Program-made: the position numbers and the translations under genes
Part shown: piece by piece, positions 1 through 6,055 of the stretch
Numbering within the stretch: the first letter of the stretch is position 1
Layout of the letters: every line of letters begins with the position of its first letter
NCBI GenBank assembly: GCA_045629845.1
Contig: JAZQRZ010000116.1
Location: 1 to 8,105, forward strand
Direction of reading: 5' to 3'
Source: UBA9715 sp045629845
GTDB lineage: Bacteria; Actinomycetota; Coriobacteriia; Coriobacteriales; Eggerthellaceae
DNA: 8,105 bases
The notes under the pieces: model-generated
What the model was told of the DNA's origin: nothing
The model's input: the letters and a program-made list of their open reading frames with translations, nothing else
Databases searched by the model: none

Positions 1-139
1 ATATCGTGGGTATTGCAACCCATAAGCAATCCTTTCGTATTGCTGTGCTTTCAAAATGGTAGCACGCATAGTCTTCAAGAAACCACAGGTTCTTCCAGGT
101 TTAAGAATAGCAATTGCCTTTCTTGTAAGTATTAATCGG

Positions 140-145
140 TATACT
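140..145 (+). promoter_or_regulatory. Candidate -10 box (TATACT) for a leaderless antiporter transcript
   Basis: TATACT matches the sigma-70-type -10 consensus at five of six positions. It ends seven bases before the ATG at 153, so initiation at the usual distance would place the transcript start at or within a base or two of the start codon. No good -35 box lies 16-18 bp upstream; TTGCCT at 114-119 is 20 bp away. The reading is supported by the absence of a Shine-Dalgarno sequence before this gene. It is inference from spacing and was not measured. Confidence 0.4.
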
Positions 146-152
146 TTTACGT

Positions 153-1331
153 ATGGAAGCAGAGTTCATATCACTTGCAGTAATTGCTGTTGTGGCAGCG
201 GTGGTTCCGCTGGCTGCGAATCGTATTCCCAATAAGCTGGTGCCAGAAACGGTACTGCTTCTGATTGCTGGCGCTGTTTTAGGTCCGTATGCCTTAAACA
301 TTGTGCAGGTAACCGATGCCGTTAGCCTGCTTTCCGAATTGGGTATGGCATTCCTTTTCTTGCTGGCTGGCTATGAAATTGATCCCAAAAACCTAACTGG
401 CCGTACGGGGCGTGCTTCGGTTGTAACATGGCTTGTGTCGTTTGTTATTGCAACGGCACTTACCTTCTGTTTTACCCGCGCTGAAGCGGGCGATATTGGA
501 GCGGTCGCTGCATCGATTGCGCTGACTACGACTGCAATCGGTACGCTTATGCCTATCTTGGCTGAACGTGGCATTCTGGGAACACGTGTGGGTGATCTTG
601 TTCTTAGCTATGGAACCTACGGCGAAATCATGCCCATTTTGGCTATTGCCTTGTTGCTTACTACACGTGCCAAGTGGGTCACGGTTATTGTTCTGTTGAT
701 GTTTGCCGCCATCTCGGTGTTTGTTGGTTGGCGTGCGCGCGAGTTTCGAAAAGTGGGAAGCAAAGCGTACGATTTTCTAATTGACCGGGCTAATTCAGGA
801 AGTCAGACGCTTGTGCGCGTAACCGTTGCACTGCTTATTTGCTTGGTTGCTATAAGCGCTATTTTCCATTTGGATATTATTCTGGGCTCTTTTGCAGCAG
901 GCTTTGTTCTGCGCTATGTTGTTCCAGAAGGCAATCATTCGCTTGAACAAAAGCTTGAAGCCATTGGTCATGGCTTTCTTATTCCGTTGTTCTTTGTTGT
1001 TTCGGGTGCAGGTATAGATGTTTCAGCCATTGGGGCGCGTCCGCTTATCCTGGTGATTTTCATCGTGCTGCTTTTGCTTGTGCGTTTCGTACCCATTCTG
1101 ATTTCGCTGCGCATGAGCCGTGAAACACGCGATATGCACTGGTCTGACCGCGTTACGGTTGCTTTCTATTGCACAACGGCGCTTCCGCTTATCGTGGCGG
1201 TGACTAACATTGCGGTTAGTGCTGGGGCCATGCAGCAAGCAACAGCTTCACTTATGGTTGCGGCTGGTGCGGTGTCTGTGCTGCTTATGCCACTGTTTGC
1301 ATCAATTTGCCAGCGCATATTAAAAGACTAG
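153..1331 (+). CDS. Cation:proton antiporter, CPA2 / Na+(K+)/H+ exchanger family, membrane domain only
   Basis: This 392-residue protein is almost entirely hydrophobic, with about 11-13 predicted membrane helices, and fits the Na_H_Exchanger fold of CPA2 (Kef-like) antiporters. Family-like segments are the LFLLAGYEID stretch (residues 68-77), the Thr-rich TTTAIGTLMPIL helix break (125-136), the LGSFAAGFVL stretch (244-253) and the FGFF/IPLFFVVSG-like region (274-285). Such proteins exchange monovalent cations for protons across the cytoplasmic membrane. No C-terminal TrkA-N/RCK nucleotide-binding domain follows, so it is shorter than full KefB/KefC and lacks that gating module. The helix that carries an Asp or Asp-Asp pair in many relatives reads YGEIMPI, with Glu158. 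The ATG at 153 is the first usable start after an in-frame TAA at 126-128 and keeps the first membrane helix whole. No Shine-Dalgarno precedes it. The fold call is firm; the ion specificity is unknown. Confidence 0.88.
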   Translation: MEAEFISLAVIAVVAAVVPLAANRIPNKLVPETVLLLIAGAVLGPYALNIVQVTDAVSLLSELGMAFLFLLAGYEIDPKNLTGRTGRASVVTWLVSFVIATALTFCFTRAEAGDIGAVAASIALTTTAIGTLMPILAERGILGTRVGDLVLSYGTYGEIMPILAIALLLTTRAKWVTVIVLLMFAAISVFVGWRAREFRKVGSKAYDFLIDRANSGSQTLVRVTVALLICLVAISAIFHLDIILGSFAAGFVLRYVVPEGNHSLEQKLEAIGHGFLIPLFFVVSGAGIDVSAIGARPLILVIFIVLLLLVRFVPILISLRMSRETRDMHWSDRVTVAFYCTTALPLIVAVTNIAVSAGAMQQATASLMVAAGAVSVLLMPLFASICQRILKD

Positions 1332-1343
1332 CGGCAGCTTAAG

Positions 1344-3860
1344 TTACGACGGGTCAGTGGGCTCACGTTCGATAAGGCTTTCCAGCGTTTCAAACAACAC
1401 ATCAGGATCAACTGGCTTGCTTAGATGAGCATTTAAGCCAGCCTGCATGCTTTGCTGAACGTCTTCATCGAAGGCGTTTGCCGTAAGCGCAATAATGGGA
1501 ATAGCTTGGGCATCAGGGCGGCTTAAGGCGCGAATTGTTCGCGTGGCTTCAAGGCCGTCCATTACGGGCATGCGCATATCCATGAGTATGGCGTCGTAAT
1601 GACCAGGTGCGCTCTTCGTGAACATGTCGACTGCAATCTGGCCATTTTCGGCAACATCAACTTCCATATCGTTCATCGAAAGCATCATTACCATAATCTC
1701 GGCGTTGATAGGCGTGTCTTCTGCAAGTAGAATGCGGCGACCTTTCAATTCAGCGCCTTTTGCGCGCGTCATCTCGGTCTTCTTGTTAAAGATTTCTTTA
1801 AATTCTTCCATGATATTGGCGGCAAATAGGGGCTTTGGCACAAACGTATCAACGCCTGCTTTACGCGCTTCTTCGGCAACATCATCCCAGTTATACGAGG
1901 TCAGAATAATAATCGGGGAGTCATCGCCATATTCAGCTCGAATGCGTCTGGTTGTTTCAATGCCGTCCATTTCAGGCATGCGCCAGTCGATTATTAGCAG
2001 GTTATAGGGCGTTCGCCGAGCCTCGCGAACCTTAATCATTTCGATGGCTTCAGCACCTGAAAGGGCCGTATCGCAGCTAACGCCAATTTGACCCAGTACA
2101 AATTTGGCATGTTCGCAGGCAACAGGGTCATCATCGATGGCAAGTACTGACATTTCGTTCGGATGTATTTCGTTCGTACCGTAATCAGCGCTTTGTCGTT
2201 CGCATTGTCCCAGCATAACGGTACATTTGAAGGTAGTACCAACCCCTTTTTCGCTTTCTACTTCGATGGTGCCACCCATCAGCTCAACAAGGTTTTTGGT
2301 AATGGACATGCCAAGGCCTGTGCTGCCGTACTTGCTTGTTGATGATGAGTCTTCTTGGCTAAAGGTATCGAAGATCTTCGGAAGATAATCCTTGCTCATT
2401 CCGATGCCAGTATCGCTCATGGTTAGCTGCAGAGTCGACATTCCGCCGTCACGGGAGATTTCTTCGATTTCAAACGTTATCCTGCCACCCGTCGGGGTGA
2501 ATTTCACAGCGTTGCCCAAAATGTTAAGCATGATTTGGCGCAATTTCATGTCGTCGCCGATGTAGTAGTCATCAACTTGGCCTAACAGTCGACATTCGTA
2601 GGTAATTCCCTTATCGCGACACTGACCGCCAATCATGGTGTTCACTTGTTCAAGCGTTTTACCGAAGGAGAATTCTTCGTTATTGGTCACCATGTTGCCT
2701 GATTCGATGCGTGACATGTCCAAGATGTCATTGATGATGTTCAGTAAGTGTTGCGCTGATGCACCAATTTTTTCGAGCTGTTCGCGCGTTTCAACAGGAA
2801 TTTCGGGGTTGTTTAGCGCGATATTATCCAGGCCGATAATGGCGTTCATGGGTGTTCGAATCTCGTGGCTCATATTCGAAAGAAAAGCAGTCTTTGCCTT
2901 GTTGGCATCCTCGGCAATTTTTAGTGCTTCGGCCAGCGCAGCTGTTTGTTCCAGGCTGCGGCGGGTTTCAAGGTCAACGTTGGAAAAGCACATGCCTACC
3001 GCATGAACGATGTGGTCATCGCGATCTTCGGGGTGGCGTACACCCGCAAAGCGAATCATTTCGTACGATTCTTGTCCATCATGAGTGCCAAGGTAGCGGA
3101 ACGAAATAACGCGTTCAGTCATCAGCCCTTCTCGGATGGAATCAGACTGAGTGAACTGCATGAATTCATCGCGGTACTGTTCGGTGACATAGTTCTGGCA
3201 GTAGAGTTCCATTCCTTGCTGGAATGGAAAGTGTTCGCCTTCTTTTACGCCATGCAGAAGCTCGGAATGCTCCTGGTAGCACACGCCATCGTCGGTATCG
3301 AGCTCAACGTAGTACACACCGCGATAGTCGGAGGCCAAGGCGGTAATCAGCTTGTCTTGTTCGGCGCGGCGACGCTCTTCTTCAAGTAGCTTTTCTTGCA
3401 GAGCAAGTCGCGCTTCCATTTCTTGCTGGCGTGCCTCAGCTTCTCGTCGTTCGCGCTTTTCGGTGATGTCGCTAATAAAGACGTAGTAAATGCCGCCGTA
3501 TTCATCTGTTTCGGTATAGTGGCCGTAGTCATCAACCCAACGGATCTCGCCATCTTTGCGAATGATACGATATTCAACGTAGTCAAGGTTTTCTTCACTT
3601 GTTCGAATCTGTTCAGCAATGGATGATTCAATGATTTGAAGGTCATCGGGATGAAGCATGCCTGAAAATGTATAGCCCGTCAGTTTCTTGAAATCGTCCA
3701 GGTCAGTGCAGCCAAAAATGTTGAAGACTGCCTGATTGGCATACAGTAGTTCTTCGGGCTTTTCAGCTTTGTAGATAAAGAAGCCGCCCGGCATATGCCG
3801 GCCGATTTCTTCCACGATGGGAATGGTCCGCTCATTTAGCTTGAAGTGCTCTCCGAACAT
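1344..3860 (-). CDS. Hybrid sensor histidine kinase with PAS, HisKA, HATPase and two receiver domains
   Basis: The protein has 838 residues with no membrane helix or signal peptide, so it is a cytoplasmic sensor. In order I see: a PAS/PAC domain (about 17-135, ending in the typical DITEKR), a charged coiled coil (about 136-170), a second PAS-like region I cannot name (about 170-297), a HisKA dimerisation helix with phosphoacceptor His332 in SHEIRTPMN, and an ATPase domain with N box (Asn446/Asn450), DTGIGM (483-488) and GSTGLGM (512-518). Two receivers follow: the first with an acidic pocket at Asp576-578, phosphoacceptor Asp625 and Lys676; the second with Glu714/Asp715, Asp761, Thr793 and Lys815. 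All catalytic residues look intact. There is no HPt domain and no partner regulator gene beside it, so its output is unknown. The start at 3860 is chosen over an in-frame ATG at 3881 because AGAGGAG lies five bases before it. It converges on the antiporter, with 12 bp between stops. Confidence 0.93.
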   Translation of the reverse strand: MFGEHFKLNERTIPIVEEIGRHMPGGFFIYKAEKPEELLYANQAVFNIFGCTDLDDFKKLTGYTFSGMLHPDDLQIIESSIAEQIRTSEENLDYVEYRIIRKDGEIRWVDDYGHYTETDEYGGIYYVFISDITEKRERREAEARQQEMEARLALQEKLLEEERRRAEQDKLITALASDYRGVYYVELDTDDGVCYQEHSELLHGVKEGEHFPFQQGMELYCQNYVTEQYRDEFMQFTQSDSIREGLMTERVISFRYLGTHDGQESYEMIRFAGVRHPEDRDDHIVHAVGMCFSNVDLETRRSLEQTAALAEALKIAEDANKAKTAFLSNMSHEIRTPMNAIIGLDNIALNNPEIPVETREQLEKIGASAQHLLNIINDILDMSRIESGNMVTNNEEFSFGKTLEQVNTMIGGQCRDKGITYECRLLGQVDDYYIGDDMKLRQIMLNILGNAVKFTPTGGRITFEIEEISRDGGMSTLQLTMSDTGIGMSKDYLPKIFDTFSQEDSSSTSKYGSTGLGMSITKNLVELMGGTIEVESEKGVGTTFKCTVMLGQCERQSADYGTNEIHPNEMSVLAIDDDPVACEHAKFVLGQIGVSCDTALSGAEAIEMIKVREARRTPYNLLIIDWRMPEMDGIETTRRIRAEYGDDSPIIILTSYNWDDVAEEARKAGVDTFVPKPLFAANIMEEFKEIFNKKTEMTRAKGAELKGRRILLAEDTPINAEIMVMMLSMNDMEVDVAENGQIAVDMFTKSAPGHYDAILMDMRMPVMDGLEATRTIRALSRPDAQAIPIIALTANAFDEDVQQSMQAGLNAHLSKPVDPDVLFETLESLIEREPTDPS

Positions 3861-3865
3861 GACAG

Positions 3866-3872
3866 CTCCTCT
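3866..3872 (-). promoter_or_regulatory. Strong ribosome binding site fixing the kinase start
   Basis: On the minus strand this reads AGAGGAG, five bases before the ATG at 3860-3858. An in-frame ATG at 3881 would lie upstream of this site and would add only seven residues (MRERGAV), so the shorter start is preferred. Confidence 0.75.
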
Positions 3873-3894
3873 TTCGCGCATGCGACCTGCTGCA

Positions 3895-3903
3895 ATTATC
3901 TCA
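3895..3903 (-). promoter_or_regulatory. Candidate extended -10 promoter element for the histidine kinase
   Basis: Read on the minus strand this is TGAGATAAT, a TGn extended -10 followed by GATAAT (five of six to TATAAT). It lies about 35 bases upstream of the kinase start, giving a short leader that contains the ribosome binding site. The hexamer 17 bp upstream does not resemble TTGACA, which is tolerated by extended -10 promoters. Placement in the divergent intergenic region supports it, but the match is short. Confidence 0.4.
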
Positions 3904-4001
3904 GAAAAAGTTTGTGAGAGCGGGGCAATTGAACGAATAAGACTTCTTGTTGCAGCCTTGTTAAAGAGGTGTTGTTTAGTCTTAGAAGCAAGGTCATGGG
4001 G

Positions 4002-4007
4002 TACAAT
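4002..4007 (+). promoter_or_regulatory. pheA: Candidate -10 box (TACAAT) for pheA
   Basis: TACAAT matches the -10 consensus at five of six positions and would start transcription near 4014, leaving a leader of about 18 bases that just includes the AGAGGA ribosome binding site. No clear -35 box is present at 16-18 bp. The 171-bp gap has no leader peptide with Phe codons, no T-box-like structure and no terminator that I can recognise, so I see no attenuation control. Confidence 0.35.
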
Positions 4008-4021
4008 GGCGCGACCAGAAA

Positions 4022-4027
4022 AGAGGA
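4022..4027 (+). promoter_or_regulatory. pheA: Ribosome binding site fixing the pheA start
   Basis: AGAGGA lies four bases before the ATG at 4032. The reading frame is open further upstream to 3969, but that extension would add 21 residues unlike the family, and would lie before the likely transcript start. The 4032 start places the typical IAYLGPEGT beginning at residue 7. Confidence 0.7.
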
Positions 4028-4031
4028 TGCT

Positions 4032-4880
4032 ATGACTGAACAGATTTCAATTGCTTATCTAGGCCCTGAAGGAACATATTGCAACGAAGCAGCGTTAGTG
4101 TTTGCTGAAAAGCTTGGCGCCCCAGAAGCGCAGCTTATTCCGTGCGCTTCCTTTACCGAGGTCTTTGAATTCGTTGAGCGTGGTAAGAGTACCTATGGTG
4201 TTGTTGCAACGGAAAACGCGTTGGAAGGCCCCGTTACCGCCACGCTTGATAACTTTGCCTTCAATTCGTCAGCTCAGATTTTGGGTGTTCATGTACTGGA
4301 TATTCATCATTGCCTGATTACGCATCCTCAGGCAAAGCAGACTGAAATCAATACCATTGTTTCTCATGTCCAAGCGCTTGGTCAGTGCCGCCGTTTTATT
4401 ACGCGCGCATTCCCAGCTGTAACTACTGTTCCTGCAGCATCGACAGCAGAAAGCGTGAAGGCAGCTATGGCTGATCCCACGTGCGCCGCCATTGCTACGC
4501 GTTTTGCTGCCGAATTGTACGGCGCAATCGTTATTGATGACGACATCGAAGATCGCTTGGGTAACCAAACGTCCTTTGCGTTGATTGGTCGCCCTGGTTC
4601 GATTTCGCCTTTAGCGGGTTCACGATACAAGACCAGCATTGCGCTGTTCATGCAGCAAGACCGTGCTGGCACGTTGAACATGATTCTTTCCGAATTTGCT
4701 TATGCGGGCGTTAACATCACCATGATTCAGTCGCGTCCTACCAAGCAGGCGCTGGGCGATTATATGTTCTTCCTTGATTTGGAGGGTCGCTCTGATGATC
4801 CAGCGCTTCAAACGGCGCTGAATTGCCTGCGTCTGAAGCTACGCGAAGTTAAGGTTCTTGGCACCTATCCTGTCGACTAA
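4032..4880 (+). CDS. pheA: Prephenate dehydratase with C-terminal ACT domain
   Basis: This 282-residue enzyme converts prephenate to phenylpyruvate, the committed step to phenylalanine, in the cytoplasm. The N-terminal catalytic region shows AYLGPEGTYCNEAA (9-22), the ENALEGPV loop (61-68; usually ENSxEG), SHVQALGQC (111-119; usually SHPQALAQC) and AASTAESV (135-142). The C-terminal ACT domain (about 200-280) has GTLNMIL, GVNITMIQSRP and LGDYMFFLDLEG, and normally binds phenylalanine for feedback inhibition. There is no fused chorismate mutase, so it is the monofunctional type and its length is normal for that class. The catalytic motif, normally NxTRF, reads NQTSF (178-182): the essential Thr is present but Arg is replaced by Ser. 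The regulatory ESRP reads QSRP. It is read divergently from the kinase and followed by hairpins, so it is probably a single-gene unit. The family call is secure; full activity is likely but not certain. Confidence 0.93.
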   Translation: MTEQISIAYLGPEGTYCNEAALVFAEKLGAPEAQLIPCASFTEVFEFVERGKSTYGVVATENALEGPVTATLDNFAFNSSAQILGVHVLDIHHCLITHPQAKQTEINTIVSHVQALGQCRRFITRAFPAVTTVPAASTAESVKAAMADPTCAAIATRFAAELYGAIVIDDDIEDRLGNQTSFALIGRPGSISPLAGSRYKTSIALFMQQDRAGTLNMILSEFAYAGVNITMIQSRPTKQALGDYMFFLDLEGRSDDPALQTALNCLRLKLREVKVLGTYPVD

Positions 4881-4883
4881 GGT

Positions 4884-4906
4884 GGAAGGGGTTTTAGCCC
4901 TTTTCC
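4884..4906 (+). terminator. Weak hairpin just after pheA
   Basis: AAGGG (4886-4890) pairs with CCCTT (4898-4902) around a seven-base loop, with an outer GG/CC pair (4884-4885 with 4905-4906) beyond a two-T bulge. It starts three bases after the pheA stop. The short T run overlaps the stem, so it is a weak terminator alone and probably acts with the stronger hairpin that follows at 4914-4944. Confidence 0.4.
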
Positions 4907-4913
4907 GCATAAT

Positions 4914-4950
4914 ATGTAACAAGGGGTCTGACCTCTTGTTGTGTCCTTTT
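4914..4950 (+). terminator. Terminator hairpin between pheA and hemB
   Basis: AACAAGGGGT (4918-4927) pairs with ACCTCTTGTT (4931-4940) around a CTG loop, ten pairs with one G-U. Four further pairs outward (4914-4917 with 4941-4944) are possible, three of them G-U. The T-rich stretch CCTTTT follows at 4945-4950. The position after pheA and before the hemB promoter fits an intrinsic terminator. Its left arm begins with the same 12 bases as the hairpin after hemL. Confidence 0.6.
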
Positions 4951-4961
4951 AAGCGCTATCA

Positions 4962-4991
4962 TTGACGGGTGCAAAGAAGTGCCGGTTTGAT
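4962..4991 (+). promoter_or_regulatory. Candidate promoter for the hemB-hemL-cbiD group
   Basis: TTGACG (4962-4967, five of six to the -35 consensus) is separated by 18 bp from TTTGAT (4986-4991, four of six to the -10 consensus). Transcription would begin near 4998 and leave about 36 bases of leader before hemB, with AAGGAG at 5022-5027. It sits just after the pheA terminator, where a new promoter is expected. I see no riboswitch-sized leader here. Confidence 0.45.
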
Positions 4992-5033
4992 AGCCTGTTT
5001 GCAAGAATCAAGCCTGAAGGCAAGGAGTAATTC

Positions 5034-6017
5034 ATGGAACTGCTGCAACGTTCACGTCGTTTGCGTGGATCTGAAAGCTTGCGTCGTATGGTGCGCGAAA
5101 CGCGCGCCGATGCATCGTCGCTTATCTATCCGATGTTTGTGGTTGAAGGTCACAACGTTAAAGAAGAAATCTCCTCGATGCCAGGGCAGTATCGCTGGTC
5201 ACTTGATCGCTTACCCGAAAAGCTTGAAGAGCTTCAGCAAGCAGGTGTTGGTAGCCTTATGCTGTTTGGCATCCCTGATGAAAAGGATGAAGTTGCTTCT
5301 GCAGCCTATGCTGAAGATGGCATCGTGCAGCGTGCGGTTCGTGTGTGTAAAGAGCAGGCACCTGAGTTGTATTGCATTACCGACGTGTGCCTTTGTGAAT
5401 ACACCAGCCATGGTCATTGCGGCATGCTGAAGGGGCATGAAGTTGATAACGACCCGTCGGTTGAACTGCTGGCACGCACAGCTGTTTCGCATGCGGCTGC
5501 TGGTGCTGATATGGTGGCGCCTTCCGACATGATGGATGGCCGCGTGCTGGGTATTCGTCAGGCGCTTGATGCGGCAGATTTCACTACGGTGCCCATCATG
5601 GCGTATTCAGTGAAGTACGCTAGTGGTTTTTACGGTCCTTTCCGTGAGGCAGCTGATTCTGCGCCCGCGTTTGGCGATCGTCGCGCGTATCAGATGGATG
5701 TTCACAATCGCCGCGAAGCTGTGAAGAAGGCATTACAAGACGTCGAGCAGGGTGCTGATATTGTCATGGTAAAGCCTGCTATGTCGTTCTTGGATTTGGT
5801 TCGCGAAGTACACGATGCGGTTAATGTTCCTGTTGCTGCTTACAGTGTTAGTGGTGAATACGCCATGGTGAAGGCAGCTGCTGAACGAGGCTGGATCGAT
5901 GAACAGCGTATCGTTGGCGAAATGGCATCTTCTGCTTATCGCGCGGGTGCTCATATTTATCTGACGTACTATGCCGAATTGGTGGCACGTCTTATTGCTG
6001 AAGGCATTGTTGGTTAG
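5034..6017 (+). CDS. hemB: Porphobilinogen synthase (5-aminolevulinate dehydratase), zinc type
   Basis: HemB condenses two 5-aminolevulinate molecules to porphobilinogen, the pyrrole unit of haem, sirohaem and corrins, in the cytoplasm. At 327 residues it has the normal length for the family and reads throughout as HemB. The two active-site lysines that bind the substrates are Lys194 in YSVKYAS and Lys247 in VMVKPA. The metal motif DVCLCEYTSHGHCG (117-130) has all three cysteines (Cys119, Cys121, Cys129), so this is a zinc-dependent enzyme and not the Asp-rich magnesium form of plants and some bacteria. VAPSDMMDGRV (161-171) is the conserved TIM-barrel segment. The ATG has AAGGAG six bases upstream. 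It leads a set with hemL (38 bp downstream) and cbiD, consistent with one transcript feeding tetrapyrrole synthesis. Confidence 0.96.
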   Translation: MELLQRSRRLRGSESLRRMVRETRADASSLIYPMFVVEGHNVKEEISSMPGQYRWSLDRLPEKLEELQQAGVGSLMLFGIPDEKDEVASAAYAEDGIVQRAVRVCKEQAPELYCITDVCLCEYTSHGHCGMLKGHEVDNDPSVELLARTAVSHAAAGADMVAPSDMMDGRVLGIRQALDAADFTTVPIMAYSVKYASGFYGPFREAADSAPAFGDRRAYQMDVHNRREAVKKALQDVEQGADIVMVKPAMSFLDLVREVHDAVNVPVAAYSVSGEYAMVKAAAERGWIDEQRIVGEMASSAYRAGAHIYLTYYAELVARLIAEGIVG

Positions 6018-6043
6018 TCGCTTTGTTTGCAGTTGGGGGACTG

Positions 6044-6049
6044 AAAGGA
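6044..6049 (+). promoter_or_regulatory. hemL: Ribosome binding site fixing the hemL start
   Basis: AAAGGA lies six bases before the ATG at 6056. A TTG at 6023 is in frame and would add 11 residues, but has no better ribosome binding site, and the 6056 start puts the cofactor lysine at residue 265, the same number as in the E. coli enzyme. Confidence 0.7.
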
Positions 6050-6055
6050 TTGAAC

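Noticed and set aside
1..62. Possible C-terminal end of an upstream gene on +, open from base 3 to a TAG at 60-62 (19 codons, IVGIATHKQSFRIAVLSKW).
   Set aside because: Codon choice resembles the neighbours, but 19 open codons are expected by chance and no family is recognisable; undecidable without upstream sequence.
7..65. Small inverted repeats: TGGGT/ACCCA (7-22), AGCAAT/ATTGCT (25-44), GTGCT/AGCAC (45-65).
   Set aside because: Stems of five or six bases without T runs are common by chance; at most a weak end of an upstream transcript.
1332..1343. Bidirectional terminator between the convergent antiporter and kinase genes.
   Set aside because: The 12-bp gap contains no stable stem or T run; any terminator must lie inside the coding ends, and I could not identify one.
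2946..3389. 147-codon open frame on + inside the histidine kinase gene, and other antisense frames at 1618-2007 and 2635-3006.
   Set aside because: They overlap well-conserved kinase domains on the other strand, have unlikely composition and no family resemblance; they are shadows of the kinase codon pattern.
4970..5003. TGCAAA/TTTGCA inverted repeat across the candidate hemB promoter, as a possible operator.
   Set aside because: Six-base arms 22 bp apart are likely to occur by chance in a 150-bp region, and no second copy is seen.
4881..5033. Riboswitch (cobalamin or other) in the hemB leader.
   Set aside because: Only about 83 bases follow the terminator hairpin, too short for a cobalamin riboswitch, and no B12-box-like sequence was seen.
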